64,000 nucleotides of DNA, taken from NCBI GenBank assembly GCA_030435675.1, contig CM059622.1:186001-250000 (forward strand), read 5' to 3'. Source of the stretch: Steinernema hermaphroditum (lineage: Eukaryota; Nematoda; Chromadorea; Rhabditida; Steinernematidae). A model generated the notes under the pieces. It was not told where the DNA came from, made no database searches, and was given only the letters and a program-made list of their open reading frames with translations. A program made the translations under genes and the position numbers. Of this stretch, positions 23,578 to 34,639 are shown in pieces (the first letter of the stretch is position 1; each line of letters opens with the position of its first letter).

Positions 23578-24002
23578 ATGTATCAAGCCTATCTCAGAGA
23601 GTTCCAGCAACAGAGGAGACGGCGGAACATCATAAGTAAGTATCACATCAGTCTCCTGGATTTACAATTTTTATAGTACTTCTTGTTGCGCTGCTGGTTA
23701 TCACTCTACTCGGCTGTCTCATTGCTGTTCTTCTTATTATAACTAGCGCTGCACGCGATTCCAATCAAATCTACAATCACGTACTTTCTCAAAGGACACT
23801 GCCTTCTACTCAAGCCTCAACGAGAGGCGAACTAAGAAAACCGCTGGCAGTATTTTCGAATTTGATAGGAGCATCTCAGAAATCTGGAAATTTGGGAAGC
23901 AGCACTCGAACAGAACAGGTTGCGTCTGACTTGACTACATCGACGATACGCGTGTTAAAATCTACCAGAATCAATTACACTTCAACCCCTAGCCATCCTT
24001 AG
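23578..24002 (+). CDS. Small type II membrane protein, anchor-only relative of the lectin gene
   Basis: Two exons, 23578-23635 and 23677-24002, separated by a 41-nt intron (GTAAGT...TTATAG), give 127 residues. The product starts MYQAYLREFQQQRRRRNI, followed by a membrane segment (LLVALLVITLLGCLIAVLLI) and a Ser/Thr-rich ectodomain with NYTS near the end. The C-type lectin gene 0.8 kb away on the other strand has the same start pattern (MY, aromatic/Lys-Arg cluster, Gln, poly-basic, then LLV-type anchor). It also has the same exon-1 phase (one nucleotide of an Ile/Val codon before the intron). This copy stops before any lectin domain, and only about 320 bp separate it from the 3' end of the insulin receptor, so no lectin exon is hidden downstream. 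The function is unknown. It could be a truncated paralogue or a distinct short membrane protein. Confidence 0.72.
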
Positions 24003-24320
24003 ATCACAAAAGTAGTTGGCCGGCGCGCTCGCTCATCGGTCGGTCGGTTCCTCTGTCGCTCCCGGTGCCCCCTTCCCTCTTCCAGATATCTTATGTTAGT
24101 ATTGGTCCCTAACAAAGATCATCTGGTAGAGGAGGAAAACATCTAAGGGGTGCACCAGCCGCTACATGCTTAAGAGTCCTGACCTCGTTAACCAAGTACG
24201 TCCAGGTACTGCATATCATCGACCCATGAAGAAAGACAGCTGGGAAAGACAACAATAACAAATTCATTTACCACATTGAAAACAAAAGCAGTGAGAGATA
24301 AACTTTCGATAGGTATTTTC

Positions 24321-27300
24321 TTAAAAACTCTGTGCACGTGCAGCCATATCGCCCAGCAAATTGTCCGTTTCGCACTCAAGGTACGTGCTCTCGAGATGCT
24401 CCCACGAACTGGCACGTCGATCGAGCTCATCGGGATTGCGCTGAAAATAGGGCCTTTAGGGAGCAAAGTTCCATTCACGCTAGTTACATGTGGAAATAGT
24501 CTCTTCAAGTTGAGCGACGGAGGGATTTGATCCTCTCTAAGTTGATTGATTCCTTCGAATTTACGGAATGGATACGGTTTCACCGCGCTGAACTCGTTGT
24601 TCACCACAAAGGAATCCTGTAATCCTATGCACTGAACGACTAATTTGAGGCCTATGATTACCCTCTCGAACTGCTCGTCTTTGAGTTTGTTCTTAAGATA
24701 CTTAATGATTTGAGGAAAAGTTGGGCGCTCATCCGCGTCGTGTTGGGCACACGCCTTCACTAGCGCTTCCCTAAAGTGAGTCCAGTCTATTAAACTGTAT
24801 ATTCCAGTTTCATACCACTCCCTTGGAACCTCGCCGGGAAGCTCAATAGCCAAGCGCTTAGAAACCACTCGACGCTTGACTTCGTCGTTGGCGAATCCAA
24901 CATATGGAATCGATCCGTACGTAAGGATCTCATACAGCACAATGGAGTAGGACCAAACGTCGGACTGTACCGTGGAGGTGCCGTCTTGGAGAGCTTCGGG
25001 CGCCATCCAGCGGATGGGAAGCTGTCGAGCCGAGTCCGGACGATAGTAGTCATGCATTCCTAGCTCGCGGGACAGACCGAAATCTCCGATTTTGACGGTT
25101 TCTTCTTCGCTAACCTAGGTGATGATTTAAATAATGCTGTTGGTGTAGATTATACCAGAATGTTCCTGGCTGCCAAGTCGCGATGACAGAAACTCATCGA
25201 GTGCAGATAGGACATTCCGTCGGCAATTTGAGCCGCCCATAGAAGATGCTTCTTGGCAGGCTTCTTCATGTGAATGAGCCCTTCGACTTTGGGGCGACAT
25301 ATTCGAAGATAATCGCGTAGATTTCCCTAAAATCGTTCCATGGATTTTTGTTGGCCTTATTGTGAAGTCCACTCTACAACAGATCGAAACTAGAAAACGT
25401 TGCGGATCTGTTACTTCTTATTGAATCTAATGTTTTTTGAATCAATCTAATGGTGCAATTTTCTGGACATTACTGAATTATTGTAAGGGTATAACTAAAG
25501 GCCACGCCCACAAATTAAACCCATTACTTGATTCTCCTCGTAAAATAATGATAACACCCCATTCTTTTCCAAATCTCAGCTGGGAAACCCAAACAAAGGC
25601 CACATGAATCGTCCAACTGATCCCGCACGACGATAAGACACGCCGAGCCTGGGAGTCAGGTGGGACCATCAGCTGAGTCATGCTTCCGGTGAAAATAAAA
25701 GGGAGCCGACGGTGCTCTCTGGGTCAAGACTCCGTAAGCCACAGTTTATGGCTAACAAGCTTAACTGTTCTTTATCTAGGTAATGAAGCTGGTCTTTCAA
25801 AGCCTGGTGTTTGTGAGACCATGTGTGACCTCATTTCCAAAGTGACATGGATTCTCTTGTGAGTCTTTTTCTGTATATAATCTGTTAAAATATATCTATT
25901 TTCAATTGTTAGAAGGATGTTTTAAGAAAAGTCTATTCACCCTGTCCATGTACTCCATGACGACCATCGGTGGATTGCACTTCGACACTATCCCATAGAG
26001 TTTGACAACAAAGGTTGCGTTGAAAGTCTTCATCATGCTCCCCTCCGCCAAGAACTTATCCCTTTCGTACTTGCTCTGCATTTGCGTCGGTTTTAGCTTG
26101 AGCACCTTTCCGGCACACTTCGTGAATTCATGTCCGGTGTGCGATTTTAGAGGAACCTTTGTTTTGAACAAGTAAACCTGAAAGAACGCCAATTTTTTTA
26201 AAAGGGTATACACTGTACATCTCCAAACGATCCTTGGCCAATCTTCTTATCCGTTACGAATTGATCCATGTCCAGTTCCCAATCGTCGGGTTTGTACGCT
26301 TCGTAGGCGTAGAATTCAGGATATGGACAGTCGAATGCGGCCATTCTATGTCGAGTTTTGTACAAAATTACAACGGCGGCGACGGAAGCACACACCAAGA
26401 CCAAAGCTACGGACAGTCCTATCCACACGAACTAAAATCCACCATCGTTAACTGGTGAAACAAATTGTTCTACACTCACAATGAGGCTATTTGTTGGGAA
26501 GTGAACGACGATCGCTCGGGACGGTCCGCTCACTCCGAATGTAGTAACCGTTCGTATTTCCAAATACCAGTCTCCTTCCAAGGCGAAGTTCTTTGTGAAC
26601 GCCCCTTGGTTGTCCTCGAATTCTGCCGCCGTGACACAGTACTCAATCTGGAATGTTTACAGTAGCCGCTGGTTCTATGGGAATGTCTTGAAGGTCGAAA
26701 AAACAGGATGTTGAAAAGGAGCAAGACCGAAAAGAGGTTTGGGCTAGCAATCCTACACCAACTCTGCACATCTTTTTCTTTTATTCCATTGTGAATAGAA
26801 CCAAGAAATAAGAATCAAGCGCACGAGCTTAGAATGTTGGGTGGAACCTGGCCAAAAAGTACATCACAAAGCATATCACCCTAACTTAATCTGAAAGGCA
26901 GTGGCAATCGCAGTGGTCGGTCGACACATGCTGCCGAACAGAGAAGTCAATGAAAGAACAATTTATACCCAAAGGTGAGGAACGTTCCCATTGTGGCCGG
27001 TCTCCGTAATCATTTTCTCACTGTGTTCGCAAACGCGGAAGTTCTTTTGGCTCATCCGACCGCTTTCTTTTCGAGAAAAATGTAACAGAAGAATGGCGAC
27101 CAACCGTTTTGCTGCCGTTTTCTTTGTTTTCTTTTCCAAAAAATGTTCCTGATTTATTTTAAATGGATCATAGAAGCTAATTTTATAAGCAGCTCCATGT
27201 TTAACCAGGCATATGTATCATTTCCATCCGCACAAGATCATGTTTTCTTCTATAAGAAAGAGGCCACATAGCGCTATTAAAAAACTGACTTTGGTCCTGT

Positions 27301-30300
27301 GTGGTGCTACCCTGCTATGACATGGAAAATTCACACAAATCTGAACACACAATCCACTCTCTGCTTCAGTGTTTCTATGGGACTATGGTTTTTTGACTGC
27401 TTCACATCGCTCCCTTACTATTCTACATTGGCGTGCTTGGAGAAATGATCGCCATTCTCTGTGATGCTTCTTTGGCAGACAACCACAGAAGTGGGGAAAG
27501 TGGTAAAGGTGCAGCATTACAAAAGAATACACATTAATAGCCGACTAACCAAAACAAAACACTCTAAAGTAGGTTTGTACCGACAGCAGCATCAATTCTT
27601 CGCATTCAGCATACACATGCTGCTTGAAAGTTGTTGCTATTGATTAAGCTGTTACATTTTGCATGCACTTTAAAAGTTGTGGTCACTCACCCCCTGCGGA
27701 ATGGAGAACTTTCGATTCAGTGAGTGAGTGACCATGGCAGCAGATGAGACGGTGATATATGGGAAGCACAAGAAGATACAGAAAATAGAAAGACGATCAG
27801 CATGACGAATGCTGCAATGATCCGTAAAAGAAGCTAATCCAAATAAGTACAGTCTGTCACTTCATTTTCGGACCAAATATACATATTGTATGAAAAAACT
27901 TACAGGCGCTTTATTGCTAAGCAGGAATCTCAGCCTGTAAGCTAAGACTTCGCCATTTGGGGTATTCGGAAGAGTCCACACAAGGCGACTCCGATTTTGT
28001 TGCTCTGCATCGAGGTGTTCTATCGTGGAGGCATTGATAATGTCCATGGATGCTGAAATATTTCTTTGCATGAATTAGATAAAAATAAAAAATCTCACGT
28101 TCAGGCAACGTCCAGATAGCCGTCTTGGTCGTTTTTGAGCACTGCGCATTGATGACGTGTGGATCTTGACAAGCGGAAACCCAAAAACCAAAAATGAACT
28201 TAAAGCAGAACGCTGTCTTACCGTAATGCGATAGTTCGTGAAATGGTAGAGATTCTTAAGGGTTAACTGAGTACCGGTGACGTTGACGAAGCCTTCTGTA
28301 GCTATGGGGTCAACTTCGTACATCTCGGTCATATTCCTGATAGCATCGAATGTCCTCGTTGCGTTACCCTCCTCTCTGAGTCGTCCTTCCGGCCCATGCA
28401 GATCAATGATGGCCTGGATTATTTGTCTTTTCCGCCTTTTTCGATCGATGAAAACGAGATTTTGTATTTGGTTCTCCATCTTAGAGCTTTCCGATTCCAC
28501 GAAAGAGTCGAGGGTGAGAACAGGCTGCGAAGCTTTGCCGTCACCGCAGTTACAGCAGCCAGGGATGGCAGGACATGTTGCGTTCGCTTCCGAGTCGACC
28601 TCTTCGAGACCCGCGGCAAAAGAGAACTTTGTTTCCGTCACTAAAGAAGAAACGGGCGAATCTTGCCTTTTTTAGCTCCAAAGTCAATTTTTCTGTTTCA
28701 TTGTTAGACGGTAACTCAAACACTTCCTTGTTTTACATACCTCAAATATTTTGCGCCATTTCCGTTGACTCATTATAGGCGCGCAAACACCGCCATTATG
28801 GCTTCGAAAACAATGAGTCACATCTTACGTAACAGCTTGTTTTCGCTTATTTAAGGGTTGAAGACGAAAACAGGATATCGCATAGAAAATATAGAAAAGC
28901 TGACAAAACAGGAAGTCTGGAGAGTTAAAAGAAAGAAGAACGAACCCTCCTGAATGTCTTACTCTTATCGAATACAGGGTGTTGCATAAGTTCTGTAACG
29001 CCTTAAAATGAGCATATCTCGCCGAAATTTTAAAGAATTCGCGCAGTTCTTTTACTTAACATCGTTTTATGGTTTTCACTTTTCTTAGCAATGTAATAAT
29101 GTAATCACAAAAGTGGTGAATATGGGTTTCGGGCCGGGCTACACAAACATTCCTCTAATGGCATTTGATCAATTGGGAACGTCAAAGTCAAAAAAGTAAT
29201 AAGTTAAAATCCTTCAGACTTTCATTCATCTCAGTGCATACACGACTGTCTACCATTTGCGAATCATAATTCGTTGTGATCAGAAATGGGCAATGGTTGA
29301 GCCGTATATCCGTATCAACTGGTTAACCGACTCAGCCGAACCGTGAGCCGGTTGACTGTTCAACACGGATCGGCTGAACGGCTAACCGATCCGATCCGTT
29401 CTTGTCCATCTCTGGTTATGATAAAGTTTATACCCTTCATCCAAGCTTGCAATGTACTTGGAAAATGTCTACCAAACTGTGATTTTCCGTTAGATGAGAT
29501 GAACTATGAATAAAAGTCTTTGTTTGTGATCAGAGACCATCCGACTCTATTTTTCTGTGCACAATTCGCAGATTAAAGTGATACTGACTTAGACTAACAC
29601 ATATGAGTTGCAAGAGCGGGCAGTCGAAAGATTTCGTCAAAATATCTTTTTAAATAAATTTCCACCCTATTTTTCTGTTATATTTGATTGAGAACAACTC
29701 GTTTGCTTCGTTGAAAACGCCATATCTTAAACTTACGCTCATGAAAATAACAATAATCATATATCTTCTCCTCCTTTGGCCTCTCGATACGCCATTTGAG
29801 TACATAATGTGTGATTTCGCCATTGGGTGCCAGCGGAGGACTCCACGTTATTTCCATCTCCGCAGGCTCAGTGGAAATCGCCTTCAGTCCAACAGGAGCT
29901 GTTGGCTCGGCAAACAGAGTCTTGACGTAGAAAATAGGTGAAATGGAGACGTTTTGATGTTGGCCCTTGGTCATCCGTGTTTTCACATAAAACGCATATA
30001 GCGTATTCGGGAGAACCTGTCCACTTTCTCCAACGAACGCCGACCTGTCCTCGTCTTCCAGCATTGGTGGCACGAACTCCATGTTCCAGGAACTGTCGCA
30101 CGCTTCCTCTTCTTCGTAGGATAGTCGAGCTTTCCGATCTGTGGCGGCCTTGTAGAAGATCTGATGGCCAAGGAAATCCCGGTGGTCCGTGTCGGTTGCG
30201 TTGAAATTTGGAAATACGACAACGAATCCATTGGAGAAAATTTTGTCGACCATAACCTTTAGGTTCGGTTTGACGCCTGCAAATAGGCACTTTTGAAAGT

Positions 30301-33300
30301 TAAAGATGTTTTATATGCTCGTAAACTGAACATACAGGGTGTCCCAAGGAAAATATGGCGTAACTGCACTTATAAATTCACTTAAAAAGGTTCAAAAACC
30401 CAAATTATACTACATTGTAATAGCTTGTATATACTCTGTTTTTTTTTTCGATCACGAAAATGGCTTGTGGGGCGTTGTGGGATTTTTGGGTCTCACAACG
30501 AGATGATTGAAAACGACGAGCGAGTATATTTACTCTGCTTTAACAGCTGGAAATGGCCTTGCTTTTGAATCGTCTGCTGAAAAGATACAAATGCTCTTTC
30601 GACTCACCCTTTCCATGGGACACCCTGCACAACATGGATCTTCAGGCTATGGAAACAGTTAATGGCGACACTTACACAGAGCCTTTTCCCCGTTGCTGAG
30701 ACTTGAGACATCGAATTCACTCACTTCCTCTTTAAGTCGCGCCCTGCCGAGGAACTTCACGATCTCCCGGTAGCACAGAAGCCGATTGTTGTGAAACATG
30801 ACACTGCCGTTCCTGATGTCAATAGACCTGGGAAAGGCAGCTTTTCGGAGATTGTAATTTTCAAAAACGGCCAAGGCGTAGCGATCGCGGTACAACGTCT
30901 TGCCGCCAATTCGATGTAGATTGCCGAACACATCGAAGTTGGTGAAAGCGTTGCTGAAGCGAATCATGAAATATCTGAAAATCACATATGCAAAGAGATG
31001 CGAAGTATCGGAACATGGTCGTACCCCCTTACTTCGCTAATTCGACTGAAAGCGTCCCGTAGCAGCTCGTGACTAAGCATGTTGACTCCGAGATCGATCA
31101 CTAGGTTGCCGGAGACCACATCGCACTCTCGCATATCTCTTGCGTCGCTTAAGGTGTTGATCGTGTAGTCAGCGTCGCACATTCGAAGGCAGCTTCCATC
31201 GCATTTCACGCACTGGTTCGGATCGTGCTCACCTTAAATTGCTAAGATTGGATAATCAATGAAATTATTCCTTTTCGAATGTCTTGGAATTTAATTTTAT
31301 TGCTTAATTAGATGATCCAATCTACGGGGGTCGTATGGGTACTGTGAAATTGGCCATTAGACGGTTCAGATGCAGTTAAAAGCGAATTTGTCTAGATCAG
31401 TCCAGAGCACCTCTTAAAGTAATGAAACACTAGGGTTGTCGCAGATGATTCTATCACCTTGTCAAGAACTCACTCTGTTCCGTTCCTTGAGGACACTCGA
31501 AATGACACCTGTCGCCTAGTATCTTCCAATAGAGCGTTGCCTCTTTCATTCTGATTGGCGCTAAGGCATAGCACTCTTGCCGGCTGATGCATCTGCGATT
31601 CTGTAGTTCGAATTGTCCATCCGGGCATCTATCGGCGCAGACGTTGTTCCGCAGCACCTTCCGGCAGCTGAAGCACGCCCCCGGATCGTTGGTCCTCGAA
31701 CATCCTCCAACACAAAGGTAATGGCAAGGCTTTCCGGTAGGATCACAGCCTGGGCCGATGGTTTGGTTTTCGTAACGGGCGTGCATACATCCTGTAAGTA
31801 TTCACTATCCTTGTGTTCTTTGATAGCATATGCCTACTTTTTTGGCAACTCTTCTGTGTCCAGCAGGATATCCGGCCATTGTTTCGAGCACAGGTGCCTC
31901 TTTCGTACTCCCGACACGGCTCCGATCTGCATTTTTCTAAAGATTTGGTGTCGTTTTTGGGTCATTGCACGTCACAATTTAGTGTAGTAAATGCACTTTA
32001 AATCAATTTTAACCACGAATCATACGGCCGTGTAAGATATGTGCTATTGTTGAAAATATTGAGGATTGTCCTGGCTGTTTTCACAGCAACGTAGAGTGTT
32101 TACCTTTAAGTCAATGATCCAAAAAAATCTAAGTTAGAGCTCCATAAAACATTTCACCTTTAAAAATGCTGAAATATGCATAAATGATTCCTCTCCCTTT
32201 GACCACAAGTTCAGTCGAAGTACATTTTTCTCCAATTGCACAATCAAATGCCGCTTATGTGGTTGTCAATACATGAGCAAGACGGAAAGAAAAGCATTCG
32301 GCTGACTGTGGCCCAAAACGCATGATTTGATCATGGAAAACGAAACAGATAAACATCTTTTTACGTCACTCCTGTATGTGCATAAAAGAGACCGCCTGCG
32401 CACGAAGGAAATTTAAAACCAGTTCGTGCATTGCATTTGAGTACGGGACACTTGAGTACCAGCCAAATTTTACCAGTTCCGCGCGTTTCAGATAATCCGA
32501 ACTGCGAGAATCCAATGAATTGCATAATTCACAGATGTTTTTTCCCTTATATTCTAGAGGAACAGTTCTTTAGTAACCGGATGAAAAGGATGTTAAGTGG
32601 TGCTTTGTGTAGAATAACAGAACTTACTGGCCTAATGAAAACGAAAAAAACTTTGCGTCGGCCGGGAATCGAACACGGGCCGCCCGCGTGGCAGGCGAGC
32701 ATTCTACCACTGAACCACCGATGCGATCTGTGAGCAGCGCCTCACTTTCACATATCCCTACCTTGGATCTTTCTTACCTTTTCAAAACAATAGAATTGGG
32801 TCACGATCTTAAGTGGTGCCATGCGTAGAATAACAGATTCTCAGAAATAAGCACGGTCTCACCCTGATCGTTAGAAGTACTAAATAAAAATCAAATCAAA
32901 TACGTGGCAGCAAGACTTTTCTTTTTTGATTGTTACTGAAATGTGTGCTTAAACTTGGGAGAAAAGCCGTACCGCCCAGTCGTGGAACTCAATGAAGTGA
33001 TGGATGAAATATAGTACTGGACAATATTGGTCGCAAAATCGTAAAAATTGTAAATCCGCGTTTCTGTTTCACTTATTTCCATTCATTATTCTCCTTGGCT
33101 CTCAACGCCATGCGTAAAATAGCAGAATATCAGAAATACGCATGCTCGTTAATCGCCAAGGGACTTTATGAAATTCCTTAAAAATCAAACCTACTCAAAA
33201 TTTCTTCTTCGTCGATCCTAATGGGCGCTGTCCGCAAGTTGGTGAACAGGCTCCAGTTGATATGCCTTGTGTCGCAAAGCTTTGGATTCTCCGTAATCCA

Positions 33301-33830
33301 TACGCCTCCGTTTTTGATAAGCGTCAGATTTTCAAATGCCGCGTCTTCCAAGTCGGGATTGCGGTAGAGGACTAAAGCGTAGTTCATGACGAGATTCTCG
33401 CCTCCAATGACCCGTAGAACTGGAAATGTCTCTTGCAAACTAGTGAGGCCTCTAAATGTTTTATTTACCTAAAATGTACCGTATGAAAAGGTCCTACACA
33501 TAATTATAAATAAGTAAATATCCCGTGATTTCTCTGAGATGAGGGAATACGTATCTAGAGTAGTCGGCATCACGAAATATCGTGATGGACAAGTCGCCTT
33601 CGATGACGGTGCACATGAGGTCGTCGTCTTTGGTGAAGGAGCGAAAAAACGTCGACTTCTGGGTGCGGATGTGCACGGATCCGCAGCGTTTTTCGCGGAC
33701 TTCTTCTGCCTGCGGTGGGTCATTTCTGAGAACGTGCAACGAAACGACCTCTTACGAGAGAGATGGTGACGAGAAAGAGGAATGGAAGTGTGGTCGGAGC
33801 GAAGAAATTCCTCCGATGCGCCGCATGCAT
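24321..33830 (-). CDS. daf-2: Insulin/IGF receptor-type tyrosine kinase (DAF-2-like), complete
   Basis: Nineteen minus-strand exons join in phase to 1367 residues (human insulin receptor about 1380): 33830-33756, 33709-33498, 33451-33195, 31936-31838, 31791-31474, 31232-31025, 30974-30676, 30276-29737, 28640-28222, 28180-28099, 28052-27904, 26647-26480, 26431-26219, 26177-25941, 25326-25156, 25114-24816, 24770-24662, 24616-24488, 24440-24321. Order: signal peptide; L1 ([19 protein letters not shown]); furin-like Cys-rich region; L2 (SEVRGYFMIRFS); fibronectin III repeats with an RKRRKR cleavage site at about 28450; membrane segment ([20 protein letters not shown]); kinase with [21 protein letters not shown] and PIRWMAPEA. 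Deviations: the activation loop has DYY but not the preceding Tyr of YxxDYY, and the juxtamembrane NPxY is replaced by a YPEF context. The intron at 28221-28181 lacks an AG end. Two 45-nt kinase introns are multiples of three, so they would stay open if retained. It is clearly of the insulin-receptor family; whether it is the sole orthologue or a divergent paralogue cannot be decided here. Confidence 0.94.
29281..29414. repeat. hAT-type miniature element, 134 bp, in a receptor intron
   Basis: It starts CAGAAATGGGCAA and ends CTTGTCCATCTCTG, inverted and similar termini. It is flanked by 8-bp near-duplications GTTGTGAT and GTTATGAT (7 of 8). The interior is built from short palindromic words (CCGGTT, GGCTGAACGG). 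It lies in the intron between the exons ending 29737 and starting 28640 of the insulin receptor gene. Confidence 0.75.
30336..30627. repeat. Terminal-inverted-repeat element filling an insulin-receptor intron
   Basis: The left end CAGGGTGTCCCAAGGAAA (30336-30353) matches the reverse complement of the right end (30610-30627) at 17 of 18 positions. The 292-bp element makes up most of the 399-nt intron between the second L2 exon and the first fibronectin exon. The left side is preceded by TA, but no clean target duplication is visible. CAGGGTGT also begins a unit at about 28977, without a partner. Confidence 0.7.
32654..32724 (-). tRNA. tRNA-Gly(GCC)-like gene, possibly degenerate
   Basis: The minus strand reads as a 71-nt glycine tRNA, with the D-arm GGTTCAGTGGTAGAATGC, anticodon loop CTGCCACG (anticodon GCC), TTCGATT loop and discriminator A. 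A T-run (the complement of AAAAAAA at 32644-32650) follows as a Pol III terminator. Two stems are damaged relative to the near-universal tRNA-Gly(GCC): position 3 of the acceptor stem is an A-C mismatch, and one T-stem pair is U-C. It lies in a large intron of the insulin receptor gene, on the same strand, among diverged copies of a GTAGAATAACAGA repeat (about 32611, 32826, 33116). It may be a pseudogene or a tRNA-derived repeat. Confidence 0.8.
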
Positions 33831-34639
33831 CCCTCAATTCATCGAGACGCTAATTCGTTCGATCGCACTTCGCCAAGTGCCTAGTCGATTCTCGTTGTCG
33901 ACGGCGTTTGAACTTTTGTGATGACAATTAAACAATTAGACGAAGGTCGCGCCAGGGGATACCATGCGAGAGTGAGAGCGAGAGGGACCGTTTCGAATCT
34001 GGCGTGAGAAAGGAATGAAGGGGTGATGAGTAATTTGTGGCTTGGGAAAAGTGTTAAAAAAGGGAAACGGTCACAAAACACGACTCGATGAACACGACTT
34101 CTGGTTGTTTGTTATTGTGCCTATGCATTCGACTCTTCACCCGCCCTCAGACCGATTCTCGACGATTTCTTGAAGAACAACTGCAACAACAGAAAAATGA
34201 AACGATTTTCCTCCACTTCGCATCGTTTCTTATCGCAACCAGATCTTTCCTGATGGGTTCGTTTAAAACCGACCGTTTCGTACGACAGTTGACAATTGAA
34301 CACAGAAACCTGTAGACATAGTCTGGATCAGATCTTGTCTGACGCTGTTCTGATCTGTATAGTTTGCATGGCACCGGTTTCACAAATACAATTTCTGTGA
34401 ATCTTCAGAGAAATTAACATTTCTGATCCCCACAATGTAAGCACTCGCGACGCGACTTGCCTGCTCACGCATTCATTAGCTCAAATGTCCTTCGAACATG
34501 GCGCGTTGTGTGCATTTTCGTAGGCCCGGATAACTGGTGAAATGTTGGGCTGTATGGTAATTTCTTGTATTTTTTTATTAACTTGTTATTATTCGTGTTT
34601 TCAAGGGTTGTGGTGATATTTATTTATTCGTTTCAGGTC
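33831..34639. other. Divergent promoter region between insulin receptor and Argonaute
   Basis: About 0.8 kb between the receptor start (minus) and the Argonaute start (plus). Short overlapping frames occur on both strands with no domain resemblance, and I call no gene. The acceptor TTTCAG at 34631-34636 belongs to the Argonaute transcript. Confidence 0.5.

Noticed and set aside
24188..24320. Continuation of the receptor kinase frame beyond 24321
   Set aside because: That frame reads through a 47-nt intron (GTAACT...TTTTCAG) at 24487-24441. The spliced frame ends at 24321 with a coherent acidic tail, [20 protein letters not shown].
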